This document shows positions 56,777-64,000 of a stretch of 64,000 bases of DNA, piece after piece. The DNA lies in NCBI GenBank assembly GCA_020638835.1, contig JACKHV010000002.1, positions 372,001 through 436,000 on the forward strand, given 5' to 3'. Every line of letters begins with the position of its first letter. Within the stretch, counting starts at the first letter, position 1. Made by a program: the position numbers and the translations under genes. This stretch comes from Planctomycetota bacterium. Lineage in GTDB: Bacteria > Planctomycetota > UBA1135 > GCA-002686595. The notes beneath the pieces were generated by a model, which was not told the origin of the DNA, searched no databases, and worked only from the letters and a program-made list of their open reading frames with translations.

Positions 56777-58624
56777 CTAGGCCTTCTCGAGCAGATCGAC
56801 GATCAGCTTCGAGAAGCGAGCGGGGTCGGGCACGGGCGACCCCTCCGCGAGCAACGCCTGCCCGTAGAGCAGGTCGGCGCGGTCCGCGAAGTCGGATCCA
56901 CCCTTCGCCGCCAACTCGGAGAGCCGCGCGACGAGCGGGTGGTTCGGATTGAGCTCGAGCACGCGCTCGGCGCTCATGCCGCCGCCGTGCGTCTCGGCGA
57001 ACGCGCGGTCCATGTGCGGACGCAGCGCGCCGTCCTTCGTGCCGAGCATCGCCGGAGCGTCGGCGAGGCGACCCGAGAAGCGAACTTCCGCGAGCCTGTC
57101 CCCGAAGTGCTCCTGGAGCTTCTCGACGAGCTGCGCGTGTTCTTCCGCCGCAGCGCTGACCGCTTCCTTCTCGGAGTCGCTCAGCAAGTCTTCGTCGACG
57201 GCGTGCACGGAGCGCAGCGGCTTGTCCTGGAAGCTCGTCAAGCGGTCGATCATCCACTCGTCGATGGGCTCGGTGAGGTAGAGCACCTCGTAGCCGCGCT
57301 GCTTGTACGCCGCGACGTGCGGGCTCGCGTCCAAGGTCTCGCGGTCAGGTCCGGTGACCGTGTAGATCGCGGGCTGTCCCTCGGGCATGCGCTCGACGGC
57401 CTCGGCAAGGGTCGTGAGCCCCTCGCCGCGCGAGCTCTCGAACAGACACAGCTCGGCGATCGCGCCGTCTTCGTCCTCTCCGAGGCAGATGCCTTCCTTG
57501 AGCACCGAGCCGAACTCCTTCCAGAACCCCGCGTAGCGCTCCCGGTCGTCCTTCAGGATCGACGCGAGCGACGCGAGCACCTTCTTCGTCAGGCGCTTCT
57601 TGATCGCGCGCATGTGCGGGTTCGACTGCAAGATCTCGCGGCTGACGTTGAGCGGCAGGTCGGCGGCCTCGACGACGCCGCGCACGAAGCGCAGCCAGCT
57701 CGGCAGCAGTTCCTTGCACTCGCCCGTGATCAGCACGCGCTTGACGTACAGCGAGAGCTTCGAGTGCGGTTGCTGTTCACGGAAGAGGTCGAATGGGCGC
57801 TGCGCGGGGATATACAGCAGCGCGGTGTACTCGGTCGATCCTTCGGCCTTGAAGTGGATCGTCTCCAGCGGGTCGTGGAAGTCGTGCGAGAGGTGCTTGT
57901 AGAAGTCGGCGTACTCCTCCTCGGTGACGTCCGACTTCGGGCGCGCCCAGACGGGCTTCCTCGAGTTGAGCGTGTCGTCGCCCATGCGGATCGGGTACTC
58001 GACGAAGTCCGAGTAGCGCTTGACGAGTCCGCGCAGCACGTGCTCGGCCGTGAAGTCCTGACCGTCCTCGCCGGCGTCCTTCAGGTGCAGCGTGATGCGC
58101 GTTCCGCGCTCCAGCCCCTCGGCGTCCTCGATCGTGTACCGGCCGTCGGCCTTCGAGCTCCAGCGGTGGCCCTGTTCCTCGCCGGCGCGCAGCGACTCGA
58201 CGACGACCTCGTCGGCCACCATGAAGCTCGCGTAGAAGCCGACGCCGAACTGACCGATCAGCTCCGGCCGCTCGTCGGCCCCGCTCTCCTTCAGCTCGCG
58301 CATCAAGCGTCGCGTTCCCGATCCGGCGATCGTCCCGAGGTTCGAGATCAACTCGTCGCGGCTCATGCCGATCCCGTCGTCGACGATCGTCAGCGTGCGC
58401 GCCTCGGTGTCGGCCTCGAGTCGGATGCCGAGCTGCGTCGTGTCGACCCCCAGCTCCGGCTTCGTCAGCGCCTCGAAGCGCAGCTTGTCGCACGCGTCGC
58501 TGGCGTTCGAGATCAGCTCGCGGAGGAAGATCTCGGGGTGCGAGTAGAGCGAGTGGATCATCAGGTCCAGGAGCTCCTGGACCTCGGTCTCGAACGGCAG
58601 GCTCTGGGCGGATTCGGTCGTCAT
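56777..58624 (-). CDS. htpG: Heat shock protein HtpG (Hsp90 family)
   Basis: A 615-residue chaperone. The GHKL ATPase motifs are LISNASDACDKLRFEAL, VDDGIGMS, GTIAGSGT and GQFGVGFYASF. The middle domain has PLNVSREILQSNPHMRAIKKR, and the C-terminal dimerisation domain ends the protein. HtpG uses ATP to refold client proteins. ATG at 58624 follows AGAAAG weakly. Its upstream region (58625-58836) has inverted repeats that may be regulatory; see separate entry. Confidence 0.97.
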   Translation of the reverse strand: MTTESAQSLPFETEVQELLDLMIHSLYSHPEIFLRELISNASDACDKLRFEALTKPELGVDTTQLGIRLEADTEARTLTIVDDGIGMSRDELISNLGTIAGSGTRRLMRELKESGADERPELIGQFGVGFYASFMVADEVVVESLRAGEEQGHRWSSKADGRYTIEDAEGLERGTRITLHLKDAGEDGQDFTAEHVLRGLVKRYSDFVEYPIRMGDDTLNSRKPVWARPKSDVTEEEYADFYKHLSHDFHDPLETIHFKAEGSTEYTALLYIPAQRPFDLFREQQPHSKLSLYVKRVLITGECKELLPSWLRFVRGVVEAADLPLNVSREILQSNPHMRAIKKRLTKKVLASLASILKDDRERYAGFWKEFGSVLKEGICLGEDEDGAIAELCLFESSRGEGLTTLAEAVERMPEGQPAIYTVTGPDRETLDASPHVAAYKQRGYEVLYLTEPIDEWMIDRLTSFQDKPLRSVHAVDEDLLSDSEKEAVSAAAEEHAQLVEKLQEHFGDRLAEVRFSGRLADAPAMLGTKDGALRPHMDRAFAETHGGGMSAERVLELNPNHPLVARLSELAAKGGSDFADRADLLYGQALLAEGSPVPDPARFSKLIVDLLEKA

Positions 58625-58637
58625 CGCGGTCTTTCTC

Positions 58638-58700
58638 GAAAATCTTCGGGTGCTTCGGAGCACGGCCATCCGTGCACTTCGGGCGGAAAGATTTTCCGCC
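58638..58700. promoter_or_regulatory. Inverted repeats between htpG and the 87-residue gene
   Basis: GAAAATCTT (58638-58646) has its exact inverse AAGATTTTC at 58688-58696. Between them lies GCACGG-CCAT-CCGTGC (58660-58675). The second copy is part of a perfect 8-bp palindrome GGCGGAAA-GAT-TTTCCGCC (58682-58700). They lie within 80 nt of the htpG start in a divergent region and could be operators or 5'-leader structures. No CIRCE match is seen. Confidence 0.35.
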
Positions 58701-58836
58701 TTCGCCGCTCGCGGGCAAGACCTGCACGCAGCCTTTTCGAGGGCCCGACCGCGCTCCGGATCGGTGATAGATTTCGGTTGGCCGCCGCGGTTCTCCGCCC
58801 GCTCAGGCGGCCGTACACCGCTCCGAGAACAAGCTC

Positions 58837-59100
58837 ATGCAGACCCTCACCAAGCTTCGGCGCCGAGACGCGCTGCGTCGCTTCCAGGCTCGCAAGCTGC
58901 GGCGCCTGCTCGAGTGCGACGACTCGACGATCCGCGAGATCGCGAAGGCCGTCGACGAGTGCGAAGGCCTGGGGGCGCACCTGCGCTCTGCGTTGCCGCC
59001 CGGCGTCGACGATGGGGGCCGCACGGACGAACTGCTCTGCCGACTGGGCGTCCGTCAGGCCGAGGACCTGATCAAGCGCTACTTCGGTCGCCGCGCTTAG
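58837..59100 (+). CDS. Small helical hypothetical protein
   Basis: An 87-residue, mostly helical basic protein (TKLRRRDALRRFQARKLRRL, then DDSTIREIAKAVDECEGLGAHL). Divergent from htpG with about 210 nt of upstream DNA, and its stop overlaps the stop of the convergent JAMM gene. I recognise no family. Its regular amphipathic helices and defined ends make a real gene likely. Confidence 0.55.
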   Translation: MQTLTKLRRRDALRRFQARKLRRLLECDDSTIREIAKAVDECEGLGAHLRSALPPGVDDGGRTDELLCRLGVRQAEDLIKRYFGRRA

Positions 59101-59528
59101 TCTCGGGCCGAGCCTGCGGTCGAGAGCTCGAGTCGGGCGGCACCGCCGTGCGCCGTGTGTTCGTAGGCCGCGAGCGCGCCGTCCGCCGCGACGACGATGC
59201 TGAGCTGCCCGGGCGATGCACCGGCCAGATCGTGCGACGAGAGCGCCGTCGACCGCATCGGATGCGTGTGCCAAGCGCCGAGCAGCTCGAGGCCTTCGCG
59301 GCGACGCCTTCGCGCAGCCTCGACCGTGCGGACCGGATCGAGCTCGAAGCGCGCCTCGGACGACGCGCGGTTCTCGAGTTCCTCGACGGCGCGCACGACG
59401 ATCTCAGATCCCTGTCGTTCACCGAACAACAAGCCGCATCGTTCACGCGCGGACGTCGCGCGAGCCCTGAGCGTTCGGAGCACGCCGGCATCGAGAGAGC
59501 AACACTTCGCCGTAACGCCTCCCTTCAC
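59097..59528 (-). CDS. JAB/JAMM (MPN) domain metalloprotease-like protein
   Basis: A 143-residue single-domain protein with a complete JAMM zinc motif: E29 in ERCGLLFGE, H87-T-H89-P90, S97 and D100 (HTHPMRSTALSSHD), exactly the HxHPx6SxxD spacing. JAMM enzymes cleave isopeptide or ubiquitin-like linkages; bacterial ones also act in sulfur-carrier processing. No ubiquitin-like or E1 gene is adjacent. GTG start at 59528 overlaps the stop of the MORN gene. Confidence 0.8.
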   Translation of the reverse strand: MKGGVTAKCCSLDAGVLRTLRARATSARERCGLLFGERQGSEIVVRAVEELENRASSEARFELDPVRTVEAARRRRREGLELLGAWHTHPMRSTALSSHDLAGASPGQLSIVVAADGALAAYEHTAHGGAARLELSTAGSARD

Positions 59529-60385
59529 GCCCTTCCACGACGCGCCGCGCGTCGCCCTCCACCGCCGCCGGACCCCTTCTCCGCGCGACGCTCGCCGTCG
59601 ACGTACAGCCCCGAACGACCCGCGTCGGCCGACCCGTCCTGGTGCCGGAAGTTCCACGGACCTTGGCGCAGTCCCGTGCGGTACTCGCCTTCCGACTTCA
59701 TCCCGCCCGAGTCCCAGTACTCGACCCACCAGCCCTCCAGCAAGCCGTCGACGAAGGTGCCTTCCGCCTGCACGCGTCCGTCCGCGAAGCCGAGCCGCCA
59801 CGGACCGCTGCGGCGCCCCATGCGGTACTCGCCCTTCGCCTGGGAAGCGCCGCCGACGTGCCACGCCTGGTAGACACCGACCAGCTGACCGGACAGGCAC
59901 TCGCCGGCCTCGGCGAGCTCGCCGTTGCGGTGCCAGCGCCGCCAGGGACCGTGCTGCAAGCCGTGCAAGTAGCTCGCTTCCGCCGCTTCCTGTCCGTTCG
60001 CGTGCCACCAGCGCCACAGCGAGTGCCGTCGACCCGCGACGAACAGCCCACCGGTCGCAGGCGTTCCGTCCGGATGCAGCGCCGTCCAAGCACCCTCGCG
60101 CAGGCCGCGCTGGTACGCCCCCGTCGCGCGCACGCCGCCGGAGCGGTGCCACGCGGTCCAGACGCCTTCGCGCAGCCCTTCCTCGAACTCACCCTCGAAG
60201 CGCCGGCTGCCGCTCGAAACGTGCCACCCGAAGCAGAGCCCGTGTCGACGCCCGCGTCGGTACTCGACCTGCGCGCGGCGACGACCGTGGCGGTCCCAGA
60301 AGGTCCACGTGCCGTCGCGCAGCCCGCCCTCGAGCGCGCCTTGCGCGGAACGAGCGCCGGAGGAGTAGTGCAGGGTCTCGCGCAT
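59525..60385 (-). CDS. MORN-repeat (YwqK-like) protein
   Basis: A 286-residue protein made of about ten repeats of 23-24 residues, each like GLREGVWTAWHRSGGVRATG or GLQHGPWRRWHRNGELAEAG. These are MORN-type (YwqK antitoxin-like) repeats that form an extended beta sheet. No signal peptide is seen. Its stop overlaps the JAMM protease start, and a HEAT-repeat gene is 11 nt upstream. The binding partner is not known. Confidence 0.8.
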   Translation of the reverse strand: MRETLHYSSGARSAQGALEGGLRDGTWTFWDRHGRRRAQVEYRRGRRHGLCFGWHVSSGSRRFEGEFEEGLREGVWTAWHRSGGVRATGAYQRGLREGAWTALHPDGTPATGGLFVAGRRHSLWRWWHANGQEAAEASYLHGLQHGPWRRWHRNGELAEAGECLSGQLVGVYQAWHVGGASQAKGEYRMGRRSGPWRLGFADGRVQAEGTFVDGLLEGWWVEYWDSGGMKSEGEYRTGLRQGPWNFRHQDGSADAGRSGLYVDGERRAEKGSGGGGGRRAARRGRA

Positions 60386-60396
60386 CGCGCGCTGAC

Positions 60397-60648
60397 CTAG
60401 AAGCCGCGCTCGATCTTCGAATAGGCGTCCGCCGCCGCGTTGCAGACGTCGCCGTCCTCGTCGTTGATCAGGACTTCCAGCTTCGAAACGGCAGCCTTCG
60501 CACGGCTGCCGAGTTCGCCGAGCGCGATGGCCGCAGCGAGCCGCACCTGCGCGTCGGCGTCGTCGAGCTGCGCGATCAGCGCCGCGACTTCCGGCGAGGA
60601 GTCGTCGCCGGCAGAACCGCGACCGAAGAGCTTGCTGAACAGTCCCAT
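60397..60648 (-). CDS. Small HEAT-repeat protein
   Basis: An 83-residue protein with two HEAT-like helical repeats: SPEVAALIAQLDDADAQVRL followed by AAAIALGELGSRAKAAVSKL and DEDGDVCNAAADAYSKI. It fits the phycobilisome lyase/HEAT-repeat superfamily. Leader residues GLFSKLFGRG are common in short soluble adaptors. First gene of the HEAT-MORN-JAMM set. Probably a protein-protein interaction module. Confidence 0.75.
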   Translation of the reverse strand: MGLFSKLFGRGSAGDDSSPEVAALIAQLDDADAQVRLAAAIALGELGSRAKAAVSKLEVLINDEDGDVCNAAADAYSKIERGF

Positions 60649-60727
60649 GGAGACCAGTGGTGGACGAGCGGGAGAGGACGGGTACGAAACCTCAATCTGA
60701 ATCTACCCGCTCGCCGAGGTCAAGGTC

Positions 60728-63700
60728 TCAGTCGACGACCCCCACCGCTTGGTTCGTGCCGTTCGCGCGGATCTCCGGCACGTACATCGCCTGTCCGAGG
60801 ACCGGCAGTGCCTGGAAACGACCCGGGGTCTCGGCGCGCAGCTCGTAGCGCAGTTCCCAGACGCCTTCGGGCAGGCGGTCGAGGAAGAGTCCGACCTTGC
60901 GGTCGCGCCACTCCTGATGCGCGCGCTGCGTGCGGCCGGTGACGCCGGTCACCGAGCCGGAGCCGGAGTCGCGAGCGCCCACCCCGGGCACGAAGTCGTC
61001 GCCGAATCGGAACTCCGCCTCGGCCGCGGTCAGCTCGGCCGCCCACAGCGGGATGCCGCTCTGCACTCCGCCGGCTTCGAGCCCGGCGGGCTTCAGGTCC
61101 TCGAGCATCAGGTACTCGAGGTCCGTCTTCGCCTCGACGGTGACGACGCACTCGATACGCTCGCCGCTGACCACGGAGTCGCCGTCCGCGAGCGGGACGC
61201 GGTCGTAGACGTAGCCGGCGAGCAAGGTCGGGCGACCGACGAGCCGGAAGTACTGACGGCGAACGAAGAGCTCGTTGCCGCGCGGCGCGATGTGTTCCTC
61301 GTGCGTGAAGAACTTCGACCAGATCGCCACGTCGAGCGGTTCCGCGGCCTCGATGCGTCGGATCTCGACCTCGTTGCGGCCGGAGCGCAGCAGGTTCGCG
61401 GGCACGTCGATGCGCGCCGCGCCGGCTAGCAGCGCGTCGCCCTCGAGGCGTTCGCGTGCGACGCTGGTCCCGTTGACGAGCACTTCGTACTCGACGGGCG
61501 ACGCGAGGTTTCCCTTGCGCGCCAGGTAGCTCGACAGCGCGAGCACCGCGATCGAGGTGTCGCGCGTGTTCGTCCACTGCGCGGCGCGTCGGTTCGCGAG
61601 CAAGCACTGGCTGGCGGGTTCGACCAGCTCGTGCTCGGGATCGGTCTCGAGCAGCGCCCACAGACAGAAAGCCGTGGTCTCGACTGCGCCCTGGTACCAG
61701 CGCGACCAGCCGCGCTCGGCGCCCCAGTGCGCGCGCTCGGCGGCGCTGCCGCCTTGGTTCCCGAGCGGCTGGATCGACGATCGATCCGGTTGCGAGCGCA
61801 CCGCGCCGTCGATCAAGTTCCGCGAGAGGACCTGCGCGGATTCCGCGCGGCCGCTGCGCACGGCGGCGAGGCAGAGCAGCGCCTTGCCGTAGGGCGCGAG
61901 GCGCTCGCGCGCGGCGTATCCCGCGTCGAAAGCCGTGGAGAAGCGCGCGTCGTCGGTCACGCCGCCCTTCGTCGCGAGGGCGTGCAGCATCCACGCGCGC
62001 AGGTCGACTCCGCGTCCTTCTTCCGCGAGGTTCGCGAGCAGCCACTCGGCGCCGCGCTCGAGCATGCCTTGCTCGAAGTCGACGCCGGCGTCGCGCGCGA
62101 GCGACAGCGCCCACACGGCGTACGCGGTCATCCACGCGTCGGCGTCGCCCTGCGGCCACCAGCCCCAGGAACCGTCACCGCGCTGCGCCTCGACGAGGCG
62201 GCCGATTCCGGCGGCAGTGACGCGGTCGAGCTCGGCCAGTGAGGTGTGGTCGGCGTCGAAGAGCTCCGCGCGCGCTTCGGGCGTGATGCCGCCGAAAGCC
62301 CGCTGCATGGCCGTCTCGGCCGTCAGCCCGAAGCCCTCGAGGGTGCGCTTCACTACCACGGCCGGCACGAAGCGCGAGAGCGTCTGTTCAGTGCAGCCGT
62401 ACGGGTACTCGATCAGGTACGGCAAGGCGTCGACCAGCCCGAGGGCGAGGTTCGGCGCGACCTGTACGACGGCGGTCGTGTTCGCGACGTCGCGCTGCTC
62501 CGGCAGGTCGAAGGCCAGCACTGCGCCGTCGCCGTGCACGCGCGCGGTGACCGCGGCCAGCGAGTCGATGCCGTAGGGCGCGACCGGGATGCTGCGCTCG
62601 ACACCGTCGGAGAGCTCGTCACCGATCACGGTGCCAGAGAAGCGCGCCGAACCTACCTCTTCGGCTCGGACGATCCAGTCCAGCCGAACGCTGCCCTGCG
62701 CAGGGACCTCGACCGCATCCGAGACGTCGCGGTCCGTCGTCGAGCGCCCGAGCGGAAGAGCGGCGAGCACCTTCACGCCCTCGACCGCGAGGTCGCCGCG
62801 GACACGCAGCGCCTCATCCGTGCGGTTGTTCAGGTTGAGGCTGATCACGGCCTCGTCTCCGACGACGAGGAAGCGCGGCGCTTGGACGCGAACGAGCAGC
62901 GGCTTGGTCGTCAGGGCCTCGCCGCGACCCATCCCGAAGTCCGCCCCCGCGGTGGCCGCTCGTGCGCTCGCCTTCCACGTCGTCAGGTTGTCCGGGTAGG
63001 TCCAGGAGACGCGGGCCGTCCCGTCGGCACCGGTCTTCACGTCGGGAGCCCAGAAGGCGGTGTCGCGGAAATCACTGCGGACGACGACCGTGGGAGCGCC
63101 GCTCTGTTCTCCGTCGCCCCCGTCGCTCGGAACTCCGAGCCCCAGCAAGCGCTCGTCGTTCGGCTCACCGAGCGTCATCGCCGCTCTCACCGGTGCGGGC
63201 GATCCCGGCCGGCGAGCCCGACCTTCGGACTTCGCGAGCTTCGAGCCGGCGAAGAATTCGCCGTCCGCCTCGTCGTCGTAGAACTCCTCGCCGGCGCCGC
63301 TTTCCACGCCCCAGCTCTCGTCGCGCCAGTGCCGGTCGCCGACGGAGACCAGGCGACGGTAGGCGAGCTGCTCGAAGCTCGAGCTCGTCGAGACGAGTCC
63401 GCTGCGCTTCTCGCCGTAGAAGAACTGCCGCGGGTCGATCGCGGGGTCGGCTTGGATCGCTTCGACCATCGCGTCGTAGACCGCGACCGCGACCTCCGCC
63501 TCGACGGGTTCGCCGTTCACGTCGCGAGCCGTGACGACCAGCGACCCCGTCTCGCCCGGGCCGAGCTCGCAAGGCTCCAGCGCGACCTCCACATCCAGGA
63601 AGTGGTCGTCGGGCGGCACGATCAACTCCTCACGGTCGCGGGCGGCGCGTCCGTTGGTGAAGCTCAACGCGTCGAAGAAGACGTTCGGGACCCAGCGGTC

Positions 63701-64000
63701 GTCGACGGGGAGGCGCAGCAGCTTGGCGCTGCCCTGCACCTCGACGACGCGCAGGTCGAGCAGCCCGCCGGCTTCGACGCTGAAGAGCACCCAGCGTCCC
63801 GGAGCCTCGGTGGTCAGCAGCACGACGGCGTCGTCCCCGACGCGCAGGCTGTCTCGATCGACATGCAGCTCGACGCCCGATGCGCGGTAGCCGAGCTCGT
63901 GCGTGCCTTCGGACGCGAAGAACACCCGCGTCTCGCCGGTGACCTCTTCGCCCCACACGTCGTGTGCGAACCAGCGCACGAGGTACGAGCCTTCACGAGC
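60728..64000 (-). CDS. Alpha-2-macroglobulin family protein (5' truncated)
   Basis: The C-terminal about 1090 residues of a large bacterial alpha-2-macroglobulin; the frame is open to the window end, so the signal and first domains are missing. The thioester motif is intact: PYGCTEQTLSRF, with CTEQ encoded at 62384-62395. Before it come the A2M bait-flanking domain (RDTAFWAPDVKTGADGTARVSWTYPDNLTTWKASARA), and after it the TED helical domain (GRLVEAQRGDGSWGWWPQGD) and a receptor-like C-terminal domain. Bacterial A2M traps attacking proteases in the periplasm by covalent thioester attack. No penicillin-binding protein 1C partner is visible here. Confidence 0.92.
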   Translation of the reverse strand, partial: AREGSYLVRWFAHDVWGEEVTGETRVFFASEGTHELGYRASGVELHVDRDSLRVGDDAVVLLTTEAPGRWVLFSVEAGGLLDLRVVEVQGSAKLLRLPVDDRWVPNVFFDALSFTNGRAARDREELIVPPDDHFLDVEVALEPCELGPGETGSLVVTARDVNGEPVEAEVAVAVYDAMVEAIQADPAIDPRQFFYGEKRSGLVSTSSSFEQLAYRRLVSVGDRHWRDESWGVESGAGEEFYDDEADGEFFAGSKLAKSEGRARRPGSPAPVRAAMTLGEPNDERLLGLGVPSDGGDGEQSGAPTVVVRSDFRDTAFWAPDVKTGADGTARVSWTYPDNLTTWKASARAATAGADFGMGRGEALTTKPLLVRVQAPRFLVVGDEAVISLNLNNRTDEALRVRGDLAVEGVKVLAALPLGRSTTDRDVSDAVEVPAQGSVRLDWIVRAEEVGSARFSGTVIGDELSDGVERSIPVAPYGIDSLAAVTARVHGDGAVLAFDLPEQRDVANTTAVVQVAPNLALGLVDALPYLIEYPYGCTEQTLSRFVPAVVVKRTLEGFGLTAETAMQRAFGGITPEARAELFDADHTSLAELDRVTAAGIGRLVEAQRGDGSWGWWPQGDADAWMTAYAVWALSLARDAGVDFEQGMLERGAEWLLANLAEEGRGVDLRAWMLHALATKGGVTDDARFSTAFDAGYAARERLAPYGKALLCLAAVRSGRAESAQVLSRNLIDGAVRSQPDRSSIQPLGNQGGSAAERAHWGAERGWSRWYQGAVETTAFCLWALLETDPEHELVEPASQCLLANRRAAQWTNTRDTSIAVLALSSYLARKGNLASPVEYEVLVNGTSVARERLEGDALLAGAARIDVPANLLRSGRNEVEIRRIEAAEPLDVAIWSKFFTHEEHIAPRGNELFVRRQYFRLVGRPTLLAGYVYDRVPLADGDSVVSGERIECVVTVEAKTDLEYLMLEDLKPAGLEAGGVQSGIPLWAAELTAAEAEFRFGDDFVPGVGARDSGSGSVTGVTGRTQRAHQEWRDRKVGLFLDRLPEGVWELRYELRAETPGRFQALPVLGQAMYVPEIRANGTNQAVGVVD

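Overview
This GC-rich window carries about 48 protein-coding genes, mostly single-copy housekeeping, envelope and secreted-protein genes packed in short operons. It looks like a diderm bacterium, most likely a member of the Planctomycetota. The evidence is two secreted proteins that share a C-terminal Cys/Gly-rich module of a kind I associate with marine planctomycetes, a TamB/Omp85 pair, a TolC/NodT-type outer-membrane factor, several lipoproteins and an alpha-2-macroglobulin. I rate the phylum call as moderate because no rRNA is present. I saw no tRNA, rRNA, CRISPR array, insertion sequence or phage gene.

Layout. 1-5.9 kb: the end of an M28 peptidase, a GIY-YIG protein, two secreted proteins with the shared C-terminal module (one an endonuclease I), a thioredoxin-fold protein with an in-frame UGA, and Fe/Mn superoxide dismutase. 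6-12.5 kb: an FMN glutamate-synthase-like protein, then an overlapping DinB-like / alpha-beta hydrolase / RNase R-like chain. 12.7-25.4 kb: an outer-membrane-type lipoprotein, a dynamin-like GTPase, an overlapping run of GCS2-CBS ligase, M14 deacylase and MFS exporter, a DUF2868/DUF3482 GTPase pair, and a GH20 hexosaminidase. 25.5-35.3 kb: TamB and Omp85, Lon protease, and a secreted protein. 35.4-39.5 kb: a three-subunit molybdenum hydroxylase with a small Cys-rich protein. 39.6-46.1 kb: NhaA, a NodT-like factor, and a four-gene PhnD/PhnC/PhnE-type ABC transporter. 46.1-64 kb: a DUF1579 lipoprotein, an EgtA/EgtD pair, a TyrA and aminotransferase pair, a large secreted orphan, HtpG, a HEAT/MORN/JAMM cluster, and a truncated alpha-2-macroglobulin.

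The most notable signal is at 3920-4924. Two open frames are separated only by a UGA that falls exactly on the first cysteine of a thioredoxin CxxC motif, giving U-G-A-C. The UGA is followed at once by a nested hairpin with 9 bp and 7 bp perfect stems and a GU-containing loop 21-26 nt downstream. This is what a bacterial selenoprotein gene with its SECIS element looks like. The same window holds a PhnD-like ABC importer (42542-46071) that resembles the clade annotated as putative selenate transporters, so selenium uptake and use may both be represented. No selA, selB, selC or selD gene is present here.

A second general feature is heavy use of 4-nt start/stop overlaps (ATGA or GTGA) between consecutive genes, which suggests translational coupling in most operons.
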